64,000 bases of DNA from contig SUWH01000007.1 of assembly GCA_015061605.1 (NCBI GenBank), forward strand, positions 1-64,000, written 5' to 3'. A program made the translations under genes and the position numbers. This DNA is from Lentisphaerota bacterium. GTDB lineage: Bacteria > Verrucomicrobiota > Lentisphaeria > Victivallales > Victivallaceae. Of the stretch, positions 43,290-51,881 are shown piece by piece (position 1 is the stretch's first letter; each line of letters starts with the position of its first letter). A model generated the notes under the pieces. It did not search any database. It was not told the origin of the DNA and worked only from the letters and a program-made list of their open reading frames with translations.

Positions 43290-43607
43290 TTAAAACGAGG
43301 GGATATCGATGCCCAGACCGCCGCCGATCGCCCGCATCTTTTCCTGCATGGTGGAACGGGCGGAAGCCAGTGCGCTGTTGAGCGCATTTTGCAGTTCCTG
43401 CGCCAGGAAAGCGGTATCAGCTTGCAGCTCCGGAGCAATAACGATGTTCCGTACGGTAAGATCGCCTCCGACGGTGACCGTAACGCCGCCGTTGGCGGCA
43501 GTCGCGGAAAATTCCATCTTCGGCAATTCTTCTTTCAGTTCCTGCGCAGCAGCCTGAAGCTCTTTGGCATGGGACATAAGTTTAAGAACGTCACCGAAAC
43601 CGGCCAT
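43290..43607 (-). CDS. ybaB: YbaB/EbfC nucleoid-associated protein
   Basis: A 105-aa protein of the YbaB/EbfC family, small dimeric DNA-binding proteins linked to nucleoid structure. The family shape is visible: an N-terminal helix (MSHAKELQAAAQELKEELPKM), a central beta part (VTVTVGGDLTVRNIVIAPEL), and a C-terminal helix with AQELQNALNSALASARSTMQEKMRAI. AAGGAG precedes the start. It is usually found beside dnaX or recR; here it follows secDF. Confidence 0.9.
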   Translation of the reverse strand: MAGFGDVLKLMSHAKELQAAAQELKEELPKMEFSATAANGGVTVTVGGDLTVRNIVIAPELQADTAFLAQELQNALNSALASARSTMQEKMRAIGGGLGIDIPSF

Positions 43608-43608
43608 T

Positions 43609-46113
43609 TTATCTGGCTCCTTTTTTAGCTCTCAAATTCTCAAGGAAGTTGACCAGCGGTCCGGCAAGACAGACCGAGCTGAATGTACCCATAATGACAC
43701 CGAGCATCATCACCATGGTAAATTCCTGCAAGTCCGGGCCACCGGCGATCCACAGGATGAAGACCACGAAAAAGGTGGTCAGAGTAGTGATAAGCGTACG
43801 GCTCAAGGTCTGATTGACCGACAGATTGACATTATCGGCAAAATTGTTGAACTTCTCCAACTTATTGTTTTCACGGACACGGTCAAAGATAACCACAGTA
43901 TCGTTGATTGAGTAACCGATAACGGTCAAAAATGCCGCAACGGTGGTAAGACTTACCGTCTTACCGGAAACCAGATAGATCGCCAGCACCACCAGTACGT
44001 CATGGAGCAGACAGAGGACACTCGCCAGCGCATAGGTGAATTCGTAACGCAGCACGATGTAGGCACCGATACCGATCAACGCCAGAATAATAGCGATCAT
44101 AGCCGCCTTGGTGAACTCCTTACCGACCAGACCGTCCAAATGCTGGGCGTGAGCGGAAGCAGGATTGATGCCGCATTCGGGAAATTTCTCCGCCAGAAGT
44201 TTACCGACCGTCTGCTGAACGGTTTCATTGCTGTCGCCGTGGAGCATAACTTCGAGTTTTTCGCGGTCAGCATCATCCGAGGAGGTGACGTTGGACTTGT
44301 AGGTGACAGACGGTTCTTTGAAACCGGCTTCTTTCAGTACCTTCGCCATGGCGGAAGTATTGCCTTTTTTGGCGTAATTATAGGTGATGGAAGTACCTCC
44401 GGTAAAGTCGATACCCAGCACACCCTTGCCGCGGATACCGAGCATGATGATGCAGAGCAAAATCAGTGAACCGGAAATGGCAAAAGTATATTTGCTGATC
44501 TTGATAAAGTTGATATTGGTCTTTTTCACCAACTGCATCATTTTCATCGATTCAAAATCTTTGACCCGGAAGAAGTAATCGTAGATCAGACGAGTGACGA
44601 AAAGCGCGGTGAACAAACTGCTCAAAATACCGATCGCCAGAGTGATGGCAAAACCTTTGATGGCACCGGTACCGACATACATCAGAATGAATGCGGTAAT
44701 AAGCGTGGTGATATTGGCATCAAGCACCGAACTCAACGCGCGGTCATAACCGGCATCGACAGCGGCACGCGCCTTTTTACCCAGCAGCAGTTCTTCGCGG
44801 ATACGTTCAAAGACCAGCACGTTGGCGTCGACTGCCATACCGATGGTCAAAACGATACCGGCGATACCCGGCAGAGTGAGCGTGCAGTCAAACGCCGCCA
44901 TAGCTCCGAGGATGAGCAGCATATTCAAACCGAGGGCGAAAACGGCGAGCAGACCGCTCAAGCGGTAATAGATGACCATGAAAACCGCGACCACGATCAG
45001 TGAAACCACACCTACCCAGACACCGTTTTTCACACTGGCGAGCCCCAGTTTCGGGTCGGTATCAAAGACGGCACCGACCTTGATGGCGAAGGGGAAGTTG
45101 CCCGCCTGAAGCGCATTGGCGATGGTCTGGGCTTCTTCATCGGTGAAACTGCCGGAAATGGAGGCGCTGCCTCCGGCAATAGCTTCGCGGATACTGGGAG
45201 CGCAGTAAAGTTTGCCGTCAAGGACGATCGCCAGCTGGCGGCCGACATTGTTTTCGGTAACGCGTTTGAAGTCTTCAGCGCCCTGGGTGTTGAAAGTAAG
45301 GGAAATGGTGCGCTGTCCCATCTGGTCGCGCATGGCGCGCGCTTTGTCGATATTTTTTCCGTCCATTTCGGGACGCACCGCGACGAGGAAACTGCGAACC
45401 AGCGGCTTGCCGTTTTCGATTTCGGTGTATTCCATAAATTCAGTACCGGGAGGGACGGAATTGGGATCGGCCTTGTAGCGGGCAAGCTCTTCGGCAGAAG
45501 CGTTTTCGACCAGACGGAAGTGGAGTTTGGCACTCATCTGGATCATATCGCGCAGTTTAGCTTTTTCGTCGTTGGTGACGATGGGGGCGCGCAGAACGAT
45601 GTGTTTTTCGCCGGAGGGGGCGAGTTCAGCTTCAAAAATTTTCAGCTGTTCCAGACGTTTGCGGAGCTGCTCGATAGCGACATCACGATAGTGTTTAAAG
45701 TCGTTTTCGATCTCCTCTTTTTTGTCTTCATCGGGGAGCAGTTCCAGATAGAATTCCACACCGCCGTTGAGGTCCAGTCCCAGACGGATGGAACTGGAGG
45801 CCTTTTTGCGGATCAAGCTCATGGCGTCGCGGTTGTTTTCCAGACCTTCGCCTTTGAGCATGGGAGCGAGGTTGACACCTTTTTCATCGGCGGCGGCAAG
45901 CAGAGCCTGGGATTCAAAGATGTCACGATCCTTCGCCTGACGGGCGCGGGCATCGGAGATCAGTTCGGCGGCGACTTTATCATTTTTATCTTTGAGCAGA
46001 TCAGTAAAAGTCGCGTAGAAATCCTTGGGAGCCAGCGGATACATCGCCGCACCGAAGATCACCATGGTGATGATCGCCAGCAATGTACGCAGGAATATGG
46101 GTTTTTTATTCAT
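43609..46113 (-). CDS. secDF: Fused SecD-SecF protein translocase subunit
   Basis: An 834-aa inner membrane protein joining SecD and SecF, about 12 predicted helices. The SecD half has LGLDLNGGVEFYLEL after TM1, the large periplasmic domain, and TIGMAVDANVLVFERIREEL. The SecF half begins near residue 540 and contains GIDFTGGTSITYNYAKK and NDTVVIFDRVRENN. SecDF uses the proton gradient to pull exported proteins through SecYEG. The gene lies 2 bp downstream of yajC in the classic order. One-chain SecDF is known in several phyla. Confidence 0.97.
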   Translation of the reverse strand: MNKKPIFLRTLLAIITMVIFGAAMYPLAPKDFYATFTDLLKDKNDKVAAELISDARARQAKDRDIFESQALLAAADEKGVNLAPMLKGEGLENNRDAMSLIRKKASSSIRLGLDLNGGVEFYLELLPDEDKKEEIENDFKHYRDVAIEQLRKRLEQLKIFEAELAPSGEKHIVLRAPIVTNDEKAKLRDMIQMSAKLHFRLVENASAEELARYKADPNSVPPGTEFMEYTEIENGKPLVRSFLVAVRPEMDGKNIDKARAMRDQMGQRTISLTFNTQGAEDFKRVTENNVGRQLAIVLDGKLYCAPSIREAIAGGSASISGSFTDEEAQTIANALQAGNFPFAIKVGAVFDTDPKLGLASVKNGVWVGVVSLIVVAVFMVIYYRLSGLLAVFALGLNMLLILGAMAAFDCTLTLPGIAGIVLTIGMAVDANVLVFERIREELLLGKKARAAVDAGYDRALSSVLDANITTLITAFILMYVGTGAIKGFAITLAIGILSSLFTALFVTRLIYDYFFRVKDFESMKMMQLVKKTNINFIKISKYTFAISGSLILLCIIMLGIRGKGVLGIDFTGGTSITYNYAKKGNTSAMAKVLKEAGFKEPSVTYKSNVTSSDDADREKLEVMLHGDSNETVQQTVGKLLAEKFPECGINPASAHAQHLDGLVGKEFTKAAMIAIILALIGIGAYIVLRYEFTYALASVLCLLHDVLVVLAIYLVSGKTVSLTTVAAFLTVIGYSINDTVVIFDRVRENNKLEKFNNFADNVNLSVNQTLSRTLITTLTTFFVVFILWIAGGPDLQEFTMVMMLGVIMGTFSSVCLAGPLVNFLENLRAKKGAR

Positions 46114-46115
46114 GA

Positions 46116-46592
46116 TTACTTGTTTTCTCCGGATTTTTTATCTTCGGTCTCTTCTTCGACCGGGGTCACACCGTTTTTGACGACGAGGACGCGGACATTT
46201 TCAGCAATTTCGACGAGGAACTCTTTTTCGCGGACTTCAACGACCTTGCCCAGCACGCCGCTGTTGAGCATGACGCGGGTACCTTTGACGGTGCGGTCGA
46301 GAGCTTCCTGACGCTTCTGCTGCTGTTTTTTGTTGCCGCGGAAGATAAAGAAGTAGAAAGCGACGATGATGAGGATGATCGGCAGGAAATCCATCAGACC
46401 GCCGGCTTTTTTCTGCTGGGCTTTGGCTCCGCTGTTTTCAGCGGCGGGAGCAGCTTTGGTGACTGCAGAACCCGGCAGGGTCTGACCGGCGGCGGGAGCG
46501 TTGGAGATCGCCGGAGCTTTGGCTTCGGGAGCTGCGTAAAGGAAAGTTCCGCAAGCGATAACAGCTGCGGCGAGCAAACTTTTGATCTTCAT
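46116..46592 (-). CDS. yajC: Preprotein translocase subunit YajC, extended N-terminus
   Basis: A 158-aa protein with the YajC core: one membrane helix (LMDFLPIILIIVAFYFFIFRGNKKQQQKRQEA) and a small beta domain (GTRVMLNSGVLGKVVEVREKEFLVEI). Unlike the usual 85-110-residue YajC, an extra N-terminal hydrophobic signal-like segment and an Ala/Pro-rich linker of about 60 residues precede the core. A similar extension is known in some PVC and Bacteroidetes members, from memory. AAGGAA precedes the start. Next gene is secDF. Confidence 0.93.
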   Translation of the reverse strand: MKIKSLLAAAVIACGTFLYAAPEAKAPAISNAPAAGQTLPGSAVTKAAPAAENSGAKAQQKKAGGLMDFLPIILIIVAFYFFIFRGNKKQQQKRQEALDRTVKGTRVMLNSGVLGKVVEVREKEFLVEIAENVRVLVVKNGVTPVEEETEDKKSGENK

Positions 46593-46629
46593 GATTTCGA
46601 TTCCTTAAGTAAGTTAAAGTTTTCCAAAA

Positions 46630-48153
46630 TTATTTGGCAGGCACGCCGAGGAGGGTGAGGTGCTTGTCAAAGTGTTTTTCCAGAGCGGCTTCGTATTCCG
46701 CTTCAAACTTGTGCATCGCCTTGAAGAAACGTTCACGCAGTTCACCGCAGAGGATCGGACCGTAGGTGATGTGCAGGAGCTGACGGGCTTCGGGCATATC
46801 CATCAAAGCGGGCAGTTCGGCATCGCTCAAAGTATCGACAGCCGGGATCTTGTTGATGTCGGCGGTGATGTGATAAAGTTTGAGCATATCGTTGAAGTTG
46901 GCAAGGGCGCACTTGTGCATATCGCGGTAGAGCGCGGCATCATTTTCAGCGATGACGGTGACGGCGACCAGCCAGCTGGTACCGGCAGTTTTGAGGTGGA
47001 GGTAGTGGCGGGTCTCACGTCCGACGGTGGGATAGACGGCGAATTTGTCGCTGCCGCTGTGGACGGAAACTTTGTAGTTGCCGTAGTTCTGGGCGATAAG
47101 GGCGTGGACTTTGAACTGACGGTCAAATTCAGCCAGATCACCGATGTAGTCGATAGCTTTCTGGAATTCTCCGATGAAGCGGGGAGCGAGCGAACTGAAT
47201 TCGACCTTGCGGAAGCGCAGTTCGCGGACGATGAAAAGGTGGTGGCTGGGCAGCGTGGGGCTGGTGGTTTCGTCGATGGAGATCTCCAGATCGAATTCAT
47301 CACCGCGGGCGGCTTTGAGGTGTTCATAGACCTTGTGAGCGAAATCGAGCGCGGCGGTGTACATCACGGCACAGCGTTTGGCAGTAAGTTCATCGATATC
47401 GACGGCGACTTCACCGAGGACGAACTTTTTACCGGCGTAATCATCCATGATGCGTTTCCGGAAGTCGGCGGGAAATTCAGCGAAAGCGGCTTCGATGGCG
47501 GCTTTGTCCCAATCTCCGGCAGCGGCATTCATCACCTCGGAGAGGTCGAGGGTGATCATAGCCATACCGGCGGCGAGAGCCACGTCGATATCCGGAATGG
47601 TTTTGAGGTGGTCGCCGTCCGCGCCGTAACCATCGCGGTAGTCAGCGGCATAGACCATGAAACAGGCATCATCGACCACCTGACGGAAGGTACGTTTGGT
47701 CATGGTAAGTTCGCGCATGGACTGCTGGGCGAGAACCGGATAAGCCTGAACTTTACGGGCAGCTTTGATATGTCCGAAGCTGGCGAGACCGAGACGGTCG
47801 CCGCAGCCGATGGTGGTACGTTCATTGCGCAGACTGCGGGGGGCGCACCAGGGGAAGTGTTTACGCAAAGCGGCGGCATTTTCAGCGGTGAGATCGCCTT
47901 TGAGAGCGACACCGCCGTCGGCGAGCTGAATGGTTTCTCCTTCAAAACCGCAGGGCATATCTTTGCCGCAATCGGCAACAACGATGATGAAGCGTTTTTC
48001 TTCATCGCGCGCCATCATAACAACAGCATTGCCCAGTTTGTGAACGGAATCAGCATAAACAGAGATACCGTTGTCAGATTTGATCATTGCCGCCTTGATC
48101 GCGGCTTCATCCTTGTTGAGCAGAGCCAACACGCTTTCAGCTATTTTTTTCAT
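46630..48153 (-). CDS. UxaE-like tagaturonate/fructuronate epimerase
   Basis: A 507-aa protein matching the UxaE family. Signatures visible are TIGCGDRLGLASFGHIKAA, LAQQSMRELTMTKRTFRQV, YGADGDHLKTIPDIDVALAAGM and SIDETTSPTLPSHHLFIVREL. UxaE interconverts tagaturonate and fructuronate in galacturonate catabolism. The family assignment is good; exact substrate is inferred. Its gene is 37 bp upstream of yajC and the two are probably co-transcribed, although functionally unrelated. It supports use of pectin-like sugars. Confidence 0.85.
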   Translation of the reverse strand: MKKIAESVLALLNKDEAAIKAAMIKSDNGISVYADSVHKLGNAVVMMARDEEKRFIIVVADCGKDMPCGFEGETIQLADGGVALKGDLTAENAAALRKHFPWCAPRSLRNERTTIGCGDRLGLASFGHIKAARKVQAYPVLAQQSMRELTMTKRTFRQVVDDACFMVYAADYRDGYGADGDHLKTIPDIDVALAAGMAMITLDLSEVMNAAAGDWDKAAIEAAFAEFPADFRKRIMDDYAGKKFVLGEVAVDIDELTAKRCAVMYTAALDFAHKVYEHLKAARGDEFDLEISIDETTSPTLPSHHLFIVRELRFRKVEFSSLAPRFIGEFQKAIDYIGDLAEFDRQFKVHALIAQNYGNYKVSVHSGSDKFAVYPTVGRETRHYLHLKTAGTSWLVAVTVIAENDAALYRDMHKCALANFNDMLKLYHITADINKIPAVDTLSDAELPALMDMPEARQLLHITYGPILCGELRERFFKAMHKFEAEYEAALEKHFDKHLTLLGVPAK

Positions 48154-48292
48154 AATGTCAGACTTTCCTTTCTAAAAAATTCAAAGACATCACAATCACA
48201 CAATACAATTTTAATAATATAGTGCCGCAACAGCGCAAATGCAAGCTGAAAAGAAATTTTTCACTTTTTTTTCATTTTTGGCAAAAAAACAC

Positions 48293-48321
48293 TTGCTTTT
48301 GAACTGCATCGTGATTATACT
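48293..48321 (+). promoter_or_regulatory. Promoter of pseudopilin cassette 2
   Basis: TTGCTT, 17 bp, TATACT, with an upstream A-tract (GGCAAAAAAACAC). It is the same type as at the other two pseudopilin genes. Confidence 0.7.
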
Positions 48322-48391
48322 GTGTCTGTGCATCTCTTGATATCAACTGAAACAATATTGAGGTATTTTCATGACTTGTAAAGATTTTTAT

Positions 48392-48459
48392 TCTGTCCAT
48401 GATCATGGACAGAAGCTGTACAGCTTCTGTCCATGATCATGGACAGAAGCTGTACAGCT
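48392..48459 (+). repeat. 34-bp palindromic unit duplicated in the cassette 2 pseudopilin leader
   Basis: Two identical 34-bp units (48392-48425 and 48426-48459). Each holds the perfect palindrome CTGTCCATGATCATGGACAG and most of a second one, GAAGCTGTACAGCTTC. The extra copy shifts the reading frame by +1 between the well-placed ATG at 48371 and the FTLIELL region. Confidence 0.95.
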
Positions 48460-49163
48460 TCACGCTGATCGAATTGCTCGTTGTTATCGCCATCATCGCC
48501 ATTCTGGCAGCAATCCTGCTCCCGGCATTGCAGAGCGCCAGAGAGCGGGGAAAAACCACCCAGTGCCTGAATAATTTGCGCCAGCTCGGACACGTAATGC
48601 ATAATTATGCTGAAGCCAACGACGGCTGGGCAACTGACGACACCTGTGGAGAAACCAGCGCCTCAAACTATTACTATTCAAAAACCTCCAAAAAAGCCAA
48701 AGGCCGACTGGGCGATTACATCAAATCCCCGAAGATTGCCGACTCTCTTCCCGCCATCGCGGTCTGCCCGCAAGGCGGACGCGACTGGGAGAAACCGGCA
48801 GGATTCCCCACGGTCAAAACCGGCAGCAATCCGAACTTCAGCTATGGTGCAAATTACTACATAACCAAAGTTGCTCTGAGTTACCGGCAGAAATATTCCA
48901 CAGTGCGTCTCGGCAGCAAAGTCTTTGTTTTCACTGATATCGGCGAAAAACATCCGACCTTTTCCAAAGAGGCAAAAATGATTGGTGCCATGGAAGTCGC
49001 CGGATTTTACCGTTTCAGTTTCCGGCATCCCAAGTACAAATTTTCCAACACGGTGTTTGTTGACGGCCACGCGGAGGGAATCCACTTTGCTTATACATGG
49101 AGCGGAGCCGAGGGGTGGAGCAAAGCCAGTGACACCAGAAATTTGTTCCGGGATAACTATTGA
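48399..49163 (+). CDS. Pseudopilin-like protein, cassette 2 (start out of frame through a repeat)
   Basis: The open frame gives 254 aa with [19 protein letters not shown] and a closing [11 protein letters not shown] motif, as in the other pseudopilins. The only start with a good ribosome binding site (TGAGG, 48371) lies one base out of frame and runs into a stop after about 21 codons. In-frame ATG 48399 lies inside the first palindrome and has no Shine-Dalgarno. With one 34-bp unit removed, 48371 reads straight into a 252-aa prepilin with leader [18 protein letters not shown]. It may thus be switched off here, or use frameshifting or internal initiation. Ser is at the -1 cleavage position. 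A glycan-related secreted gene follows. Confidence 0.75.
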   Translation: MIMDRSCTASVHDHGQKLYSFTLIELLVVIAIIAILAAILLPALQSARERGKTTQCLNNLRQLGHVMHNYAEANDGWATDDTCGETSASNYYYSKTSKKAKGRLGDYIKSPKIADSLPAIAVCPQGGRDWEKPAGFPTVKTGSNPNFSYGANYYITKVALSYRQKYSTVRLGSKVFVFTDIGEKHPTFSKEAKMIGAMEVAGFYRFSFRHPKYKFSNTVFVDGHAEGIHFAYTWSGAEGWSKASDTRNLFRDNY

Positions 49164-49168
49164 TGGGT

Positions 49169-49323
49169 GTTGTCTCATTTTTTGTAAAAAATATAACCTG
49201 CGGTGGCGCATTGTGCGCAATCTCTTGGCAAATCTTCGGACTCATCTTCAGTCGAGGACGCAAGTCCACTCCTTCAGATTCGCCTTGATTTGCCGTCGAC
49301 CTTGCATCACACTGCATCCACCG
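49169..49323 (+). repeat. Dispersed intergenic repeat, copy 2
   Basis: It shares the start GTTGTCTCAT, a 39-bp core (49205-49243) and the end TGCATCCACCG with 26092-26253. It lies between the cassette 2 pseudopilin and the promoter of the next gene. Confidence 0.75.
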
Positions 49324-49347
49324 ACTGCAATCAAACCGTTTTATTAT

Positions 49348-49376
49348 TTGACAAATCATCCCTTCTGTGGTATACT
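49348..49376 (+). promoter_or_regulatory. Promoter of the 49.4 kb DUF4091 gene
   Basis: TTGACA, 17 bp, TATACT, near consensus. It shows this gene can be expressed independently of the cassette 2 pseudopilin. Confidence 0.8.
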
Positions 49377-49445
49377 TTTATACAGCAACAGTGGATATTG
49401 CAAGTTATAACATAAATGTTTCACAAAATTCTGGACATTATCTAT

Positions 49446-51878
49446 ATGATGAAAAAAAATTTTTTATTTTGTCTGTTGTTGACGGCACTGCTGGCAAATG
49501 CCGGAAAAATCGTTATGGTCGATAATTTCGATCTGCCGGATATGCGGGTATGGAACTTCAAGGCTCCGTCAACCGCTGCCAGCTGGTCAAAAGAGATGGA
49601 GATAACCAAACCTGCCGGAAGATTGTTTGTCCGCTTTTTCCAAAAAGATTCTCTTAAAAAGATTGAGTTCAGCACCCCGGGAAGCAGTAAACCGCTTTGG
49701 ACCGCAAAGAAATTTGACCGGTCAACCGCAATAAAAAGCACTCCGGCAGGTCAATATGTTTTCCGTTTCTCCGGCGAAGGCAATTCCGGCTGCCGGGTGG
49801 AGATTTCCGCGCGCAGCCAGTATGGAAGAATGATCGACTGGAACTGTTCCAACGCCCGCATAACTCCGCGCGCTCAAGGCGCATTGCTTCAAGCCAACGG
49901 TAAAAATGCTTCATTTTACGGCAGATGTTTTCAGCTGGCAAAGAACCGGCTCTATACCCTCGCGCTGGAAGCGGAATCTCTGGAACCGCAAACCGTTTCT
50001 CTGGTCGTATCCAAACACAAAGTTGCCCGCCGGGTCGTACCATTCCCGATGGAAGCCGGAAAAAACATGACGCTCAGTGCCAAATTTCAGCTTCCGGCGG
50101 ATAACGGCAATATCTCCATACTTTTCAGCAAAGATCTGCTGGTCAAAAAGTTGACCATCACCGACGAGGGCGATGCTCCGGAAATCCAAACGGCAGTAAA
50201 AGCTGCTGCTTCAAACAAAAAAAGAGGCGGCAAAAAAGCTGCGCCAAAGGTCGCCAATGACGGCAGATTCCTCGAACAGCGCAACGAAGAAAAAGAGCCC
50301 GCCAATCCGATGCTGAAACTTCCGGTATTCTACCGTCGCGCACCGCGTCTGGTCTACCCGGACAGCATCCCGCAGGAGTATGAAATTTGCAGCGGACTCA
50401 ACTGTTTCGGCACCCCGGGCAGTTATGTTTTGATCTATGCGGCACTCCACAATCCGGGAACCGACCGCGAAGTCGGCATCTGTTCCGTTTCGGATCTGCT
50501 CTCTGCAAAGGGAAAAATTGCCGCCGGACAATGGGAGATATCTGAAATCGGTTTTTCCAACTACCCCAGAGGGAAACTTTCCAGCCAGATCATCCCGGAA
50601 CTGATTCTCAATCAATCCGGCAAAGCTCTGAAAGCAAACGGGAACCGCATGTACCGCTTTTTCCTCAAACTCCCCGCCGGAACCGCCCCCGGCAGATATC
50701 GCGGCTCCGTAAATCTCACCTGCGGCGAAACCGCGCTTGCCCTCCCGCTGGAAGTAAGCGTGCTGCCCTTTGAACTTATGGAACCGGCAAATGATGAATT
50801 TTTATGGTCTGTTTACAGCCGCATCCAGGGCAGACCGCAGCGCTTCTATTCCGGGGCCTTGCGCGACCGCTATTTTCAGGATATGCGCGAGGCGGGGATC
50901 AACGGTCTGCATTACAGCATGGGCAACAGTGAAGCGGCAGTCAAGCGGCTTCAGGAGATCCGCAAAAAACATGGCTTTACCGCGCCGCCGGTGCTGTATG
51001 GCATCCGTCCCCATCAGGCCGCGCTGAAAAATCTCGGGCTGCCCGTTACCGAAAAACGGTGGTTCGACAACGCCGCCGTCCGCAAAGAGTATGTCCGGCT
51101 GTTGAAAATTTTTGACGGCTGGATGAAGAAACATGGCGGCGAAAACTGGAATGATTATTACGTCTCCTGTGTCGATGAACCTTTCCTCGGCCAAATGGAG
51201 CGTGCCGCATGGGAAAACAAACTCGCCAGAGAAGCCGGATTGAAAACCACCGGCACCATCTACCAGCCCCGGTTCGTCCGGACACTTGCTCCCGATCTGG
51301 ATATGTCGATAAATATGTTCATCAACCGCGACCCGGAAATCTTGCAGCAGTTGAAAGATATTCAAAAAGAGTTCCCGAAACTGCATTACTGGTATCTCGG
51401 TGCCGGAGCCTACGATAATCAGGAAGGCGGTCTGATGCCCAACCGGCTCATGGCAGGCTTCGGCAGTTTCCGTTCCGGAGTCAAAGGGCACATCTCCTTT
51501 ACGTATCAGAATATAGATCCACACCATGAACCATTCCGCAGTCCGCTGCTCCGGGGATACGGCATGACCTTCCCCCATCCGGAACCGACGCCGGAGAAGG
51601 TGACGATCTTCACGTTGGAATTCGACGGCTTGCGCGAAGGTATCACCGACTACAAATATCTTTACACCTTGCAGAAATTGATTGTGCAAAAAGCCGGAAC
51701 CGATGCGGCAAAACGCGGTCAGGCGGTTTTGGATCATATTCTGAAAAGCACCACGTGGCACGATAAGATGACCCACGCTCAAGGCATCACCGCCAAACGG
51801 GATATGACCAATGACAATATGGATAAACTCCGTGCCCTTGCCGCCAACGCCATAACGGAACTCATTCTGGAGAAATAA
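49446..51878 (+). CDS. Secreted DUF4091-domain protein, cassette 2
   Basis: An 810-aa exported protein. The signal peptide ends LLANA near residue 18. An N-terminal beta-domain of about 240 residues (VMVDNFDLPDMRVWNF to FSKDLLVKKLTI) resembles the separate protein encoded at 54060. A Lys-rich linker, Ig-like domain (PGRYRGSVNLTCGETALALPLEVSVLPFEL) and barrel-like region with YYVSCVDEPFLGQ follow, then the DUF4091 signature EFDGLREGITDYKYLYTLQKL. The acidic VDEPF is a candidate active site. Track start 49416 would place extra residues before the signal peptide; 49446 or 49449 is preferred. It is followed 3 bp later by a CBM9-like gene. Confidence 0.82.
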   Translation: MMKKNFLFCLLLTALLANAGKIVMVDNFDLPDMRVWNFKAPSTAASWSKEMEITKPAGRLFVRFFQKDSLKKIEFSTPGSSKPLWTAKKFDRSTAIKSTPAGQYVFRFSGEGNSGCRVEISARSQYGRMIDWNCSNARITPRAQGALLQANGKNASFYGRCFQLAKNRLYTLALEAESLEPQTVSLVVSKHKVARRVVPFPMEAGKNMTLSAKFQLPADNGNISILFSKDLLVKKLTITDEGDAPEIQTAVKAAASNKKRGGKKAAPKVANDGRFLEQRNEEKEPANPMLKLPVFYRRAPRLVYPDSIPQEYEICSGLNCFGTPGSYVLIYAALHNPGTDREVGICSVSDLLSAKGKIAAGQWEISEIGFSNYPRGKLSSQIIPELILNQSGKALKANGNRMYRFFLKLPAGTAPGRYRGSVNLTCGETALALPLEVSVLPFELMEPANDEFLWSVYSRIQGRPQRFYSGALRDRYFQDMREAGINGLHYSMGNSEAAVKRLQEIRKKHGFTAPPVLYGIRPHQAALKNLGLPVTEKRWFDNAAVRKEYVRLLKIFDGWMKKHGGENWNDYYVSCVDEPFLGQMERAAWENKLAREAGLKTTGTIYQPRFVRTLAPDLDMSINMFINRDPEILQQLKDIQKEFPKLHYWYLGAGAYDNQEGGLMPNRLMAGFGSFRSGVKGHISFTYQNIDPHHEPFRSPLLRGYGMTFPHPEPTPEKVTIFTLEFDGLREGITDYKYLYTLQKLIVQKAGTDAAKRGQAVLDHILKSTTWHDKMTHAQGITAKRDMTNDNMDKLRALAANAITELILEK

Positions 51879-51881
51879 GCG

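Noticed and set aside
46660-48222. 520-aa plus-strand ORF
   Set aside because: It is antisense to the UxaE-like gene and has no recognisable domain.
48371-48470. Classical programmed frameshift site
   Set aside because: A +1 shift would be needed, but no slippery codon run or known +1 stimulator was seen in the overlap; not excluded, only unsupported.
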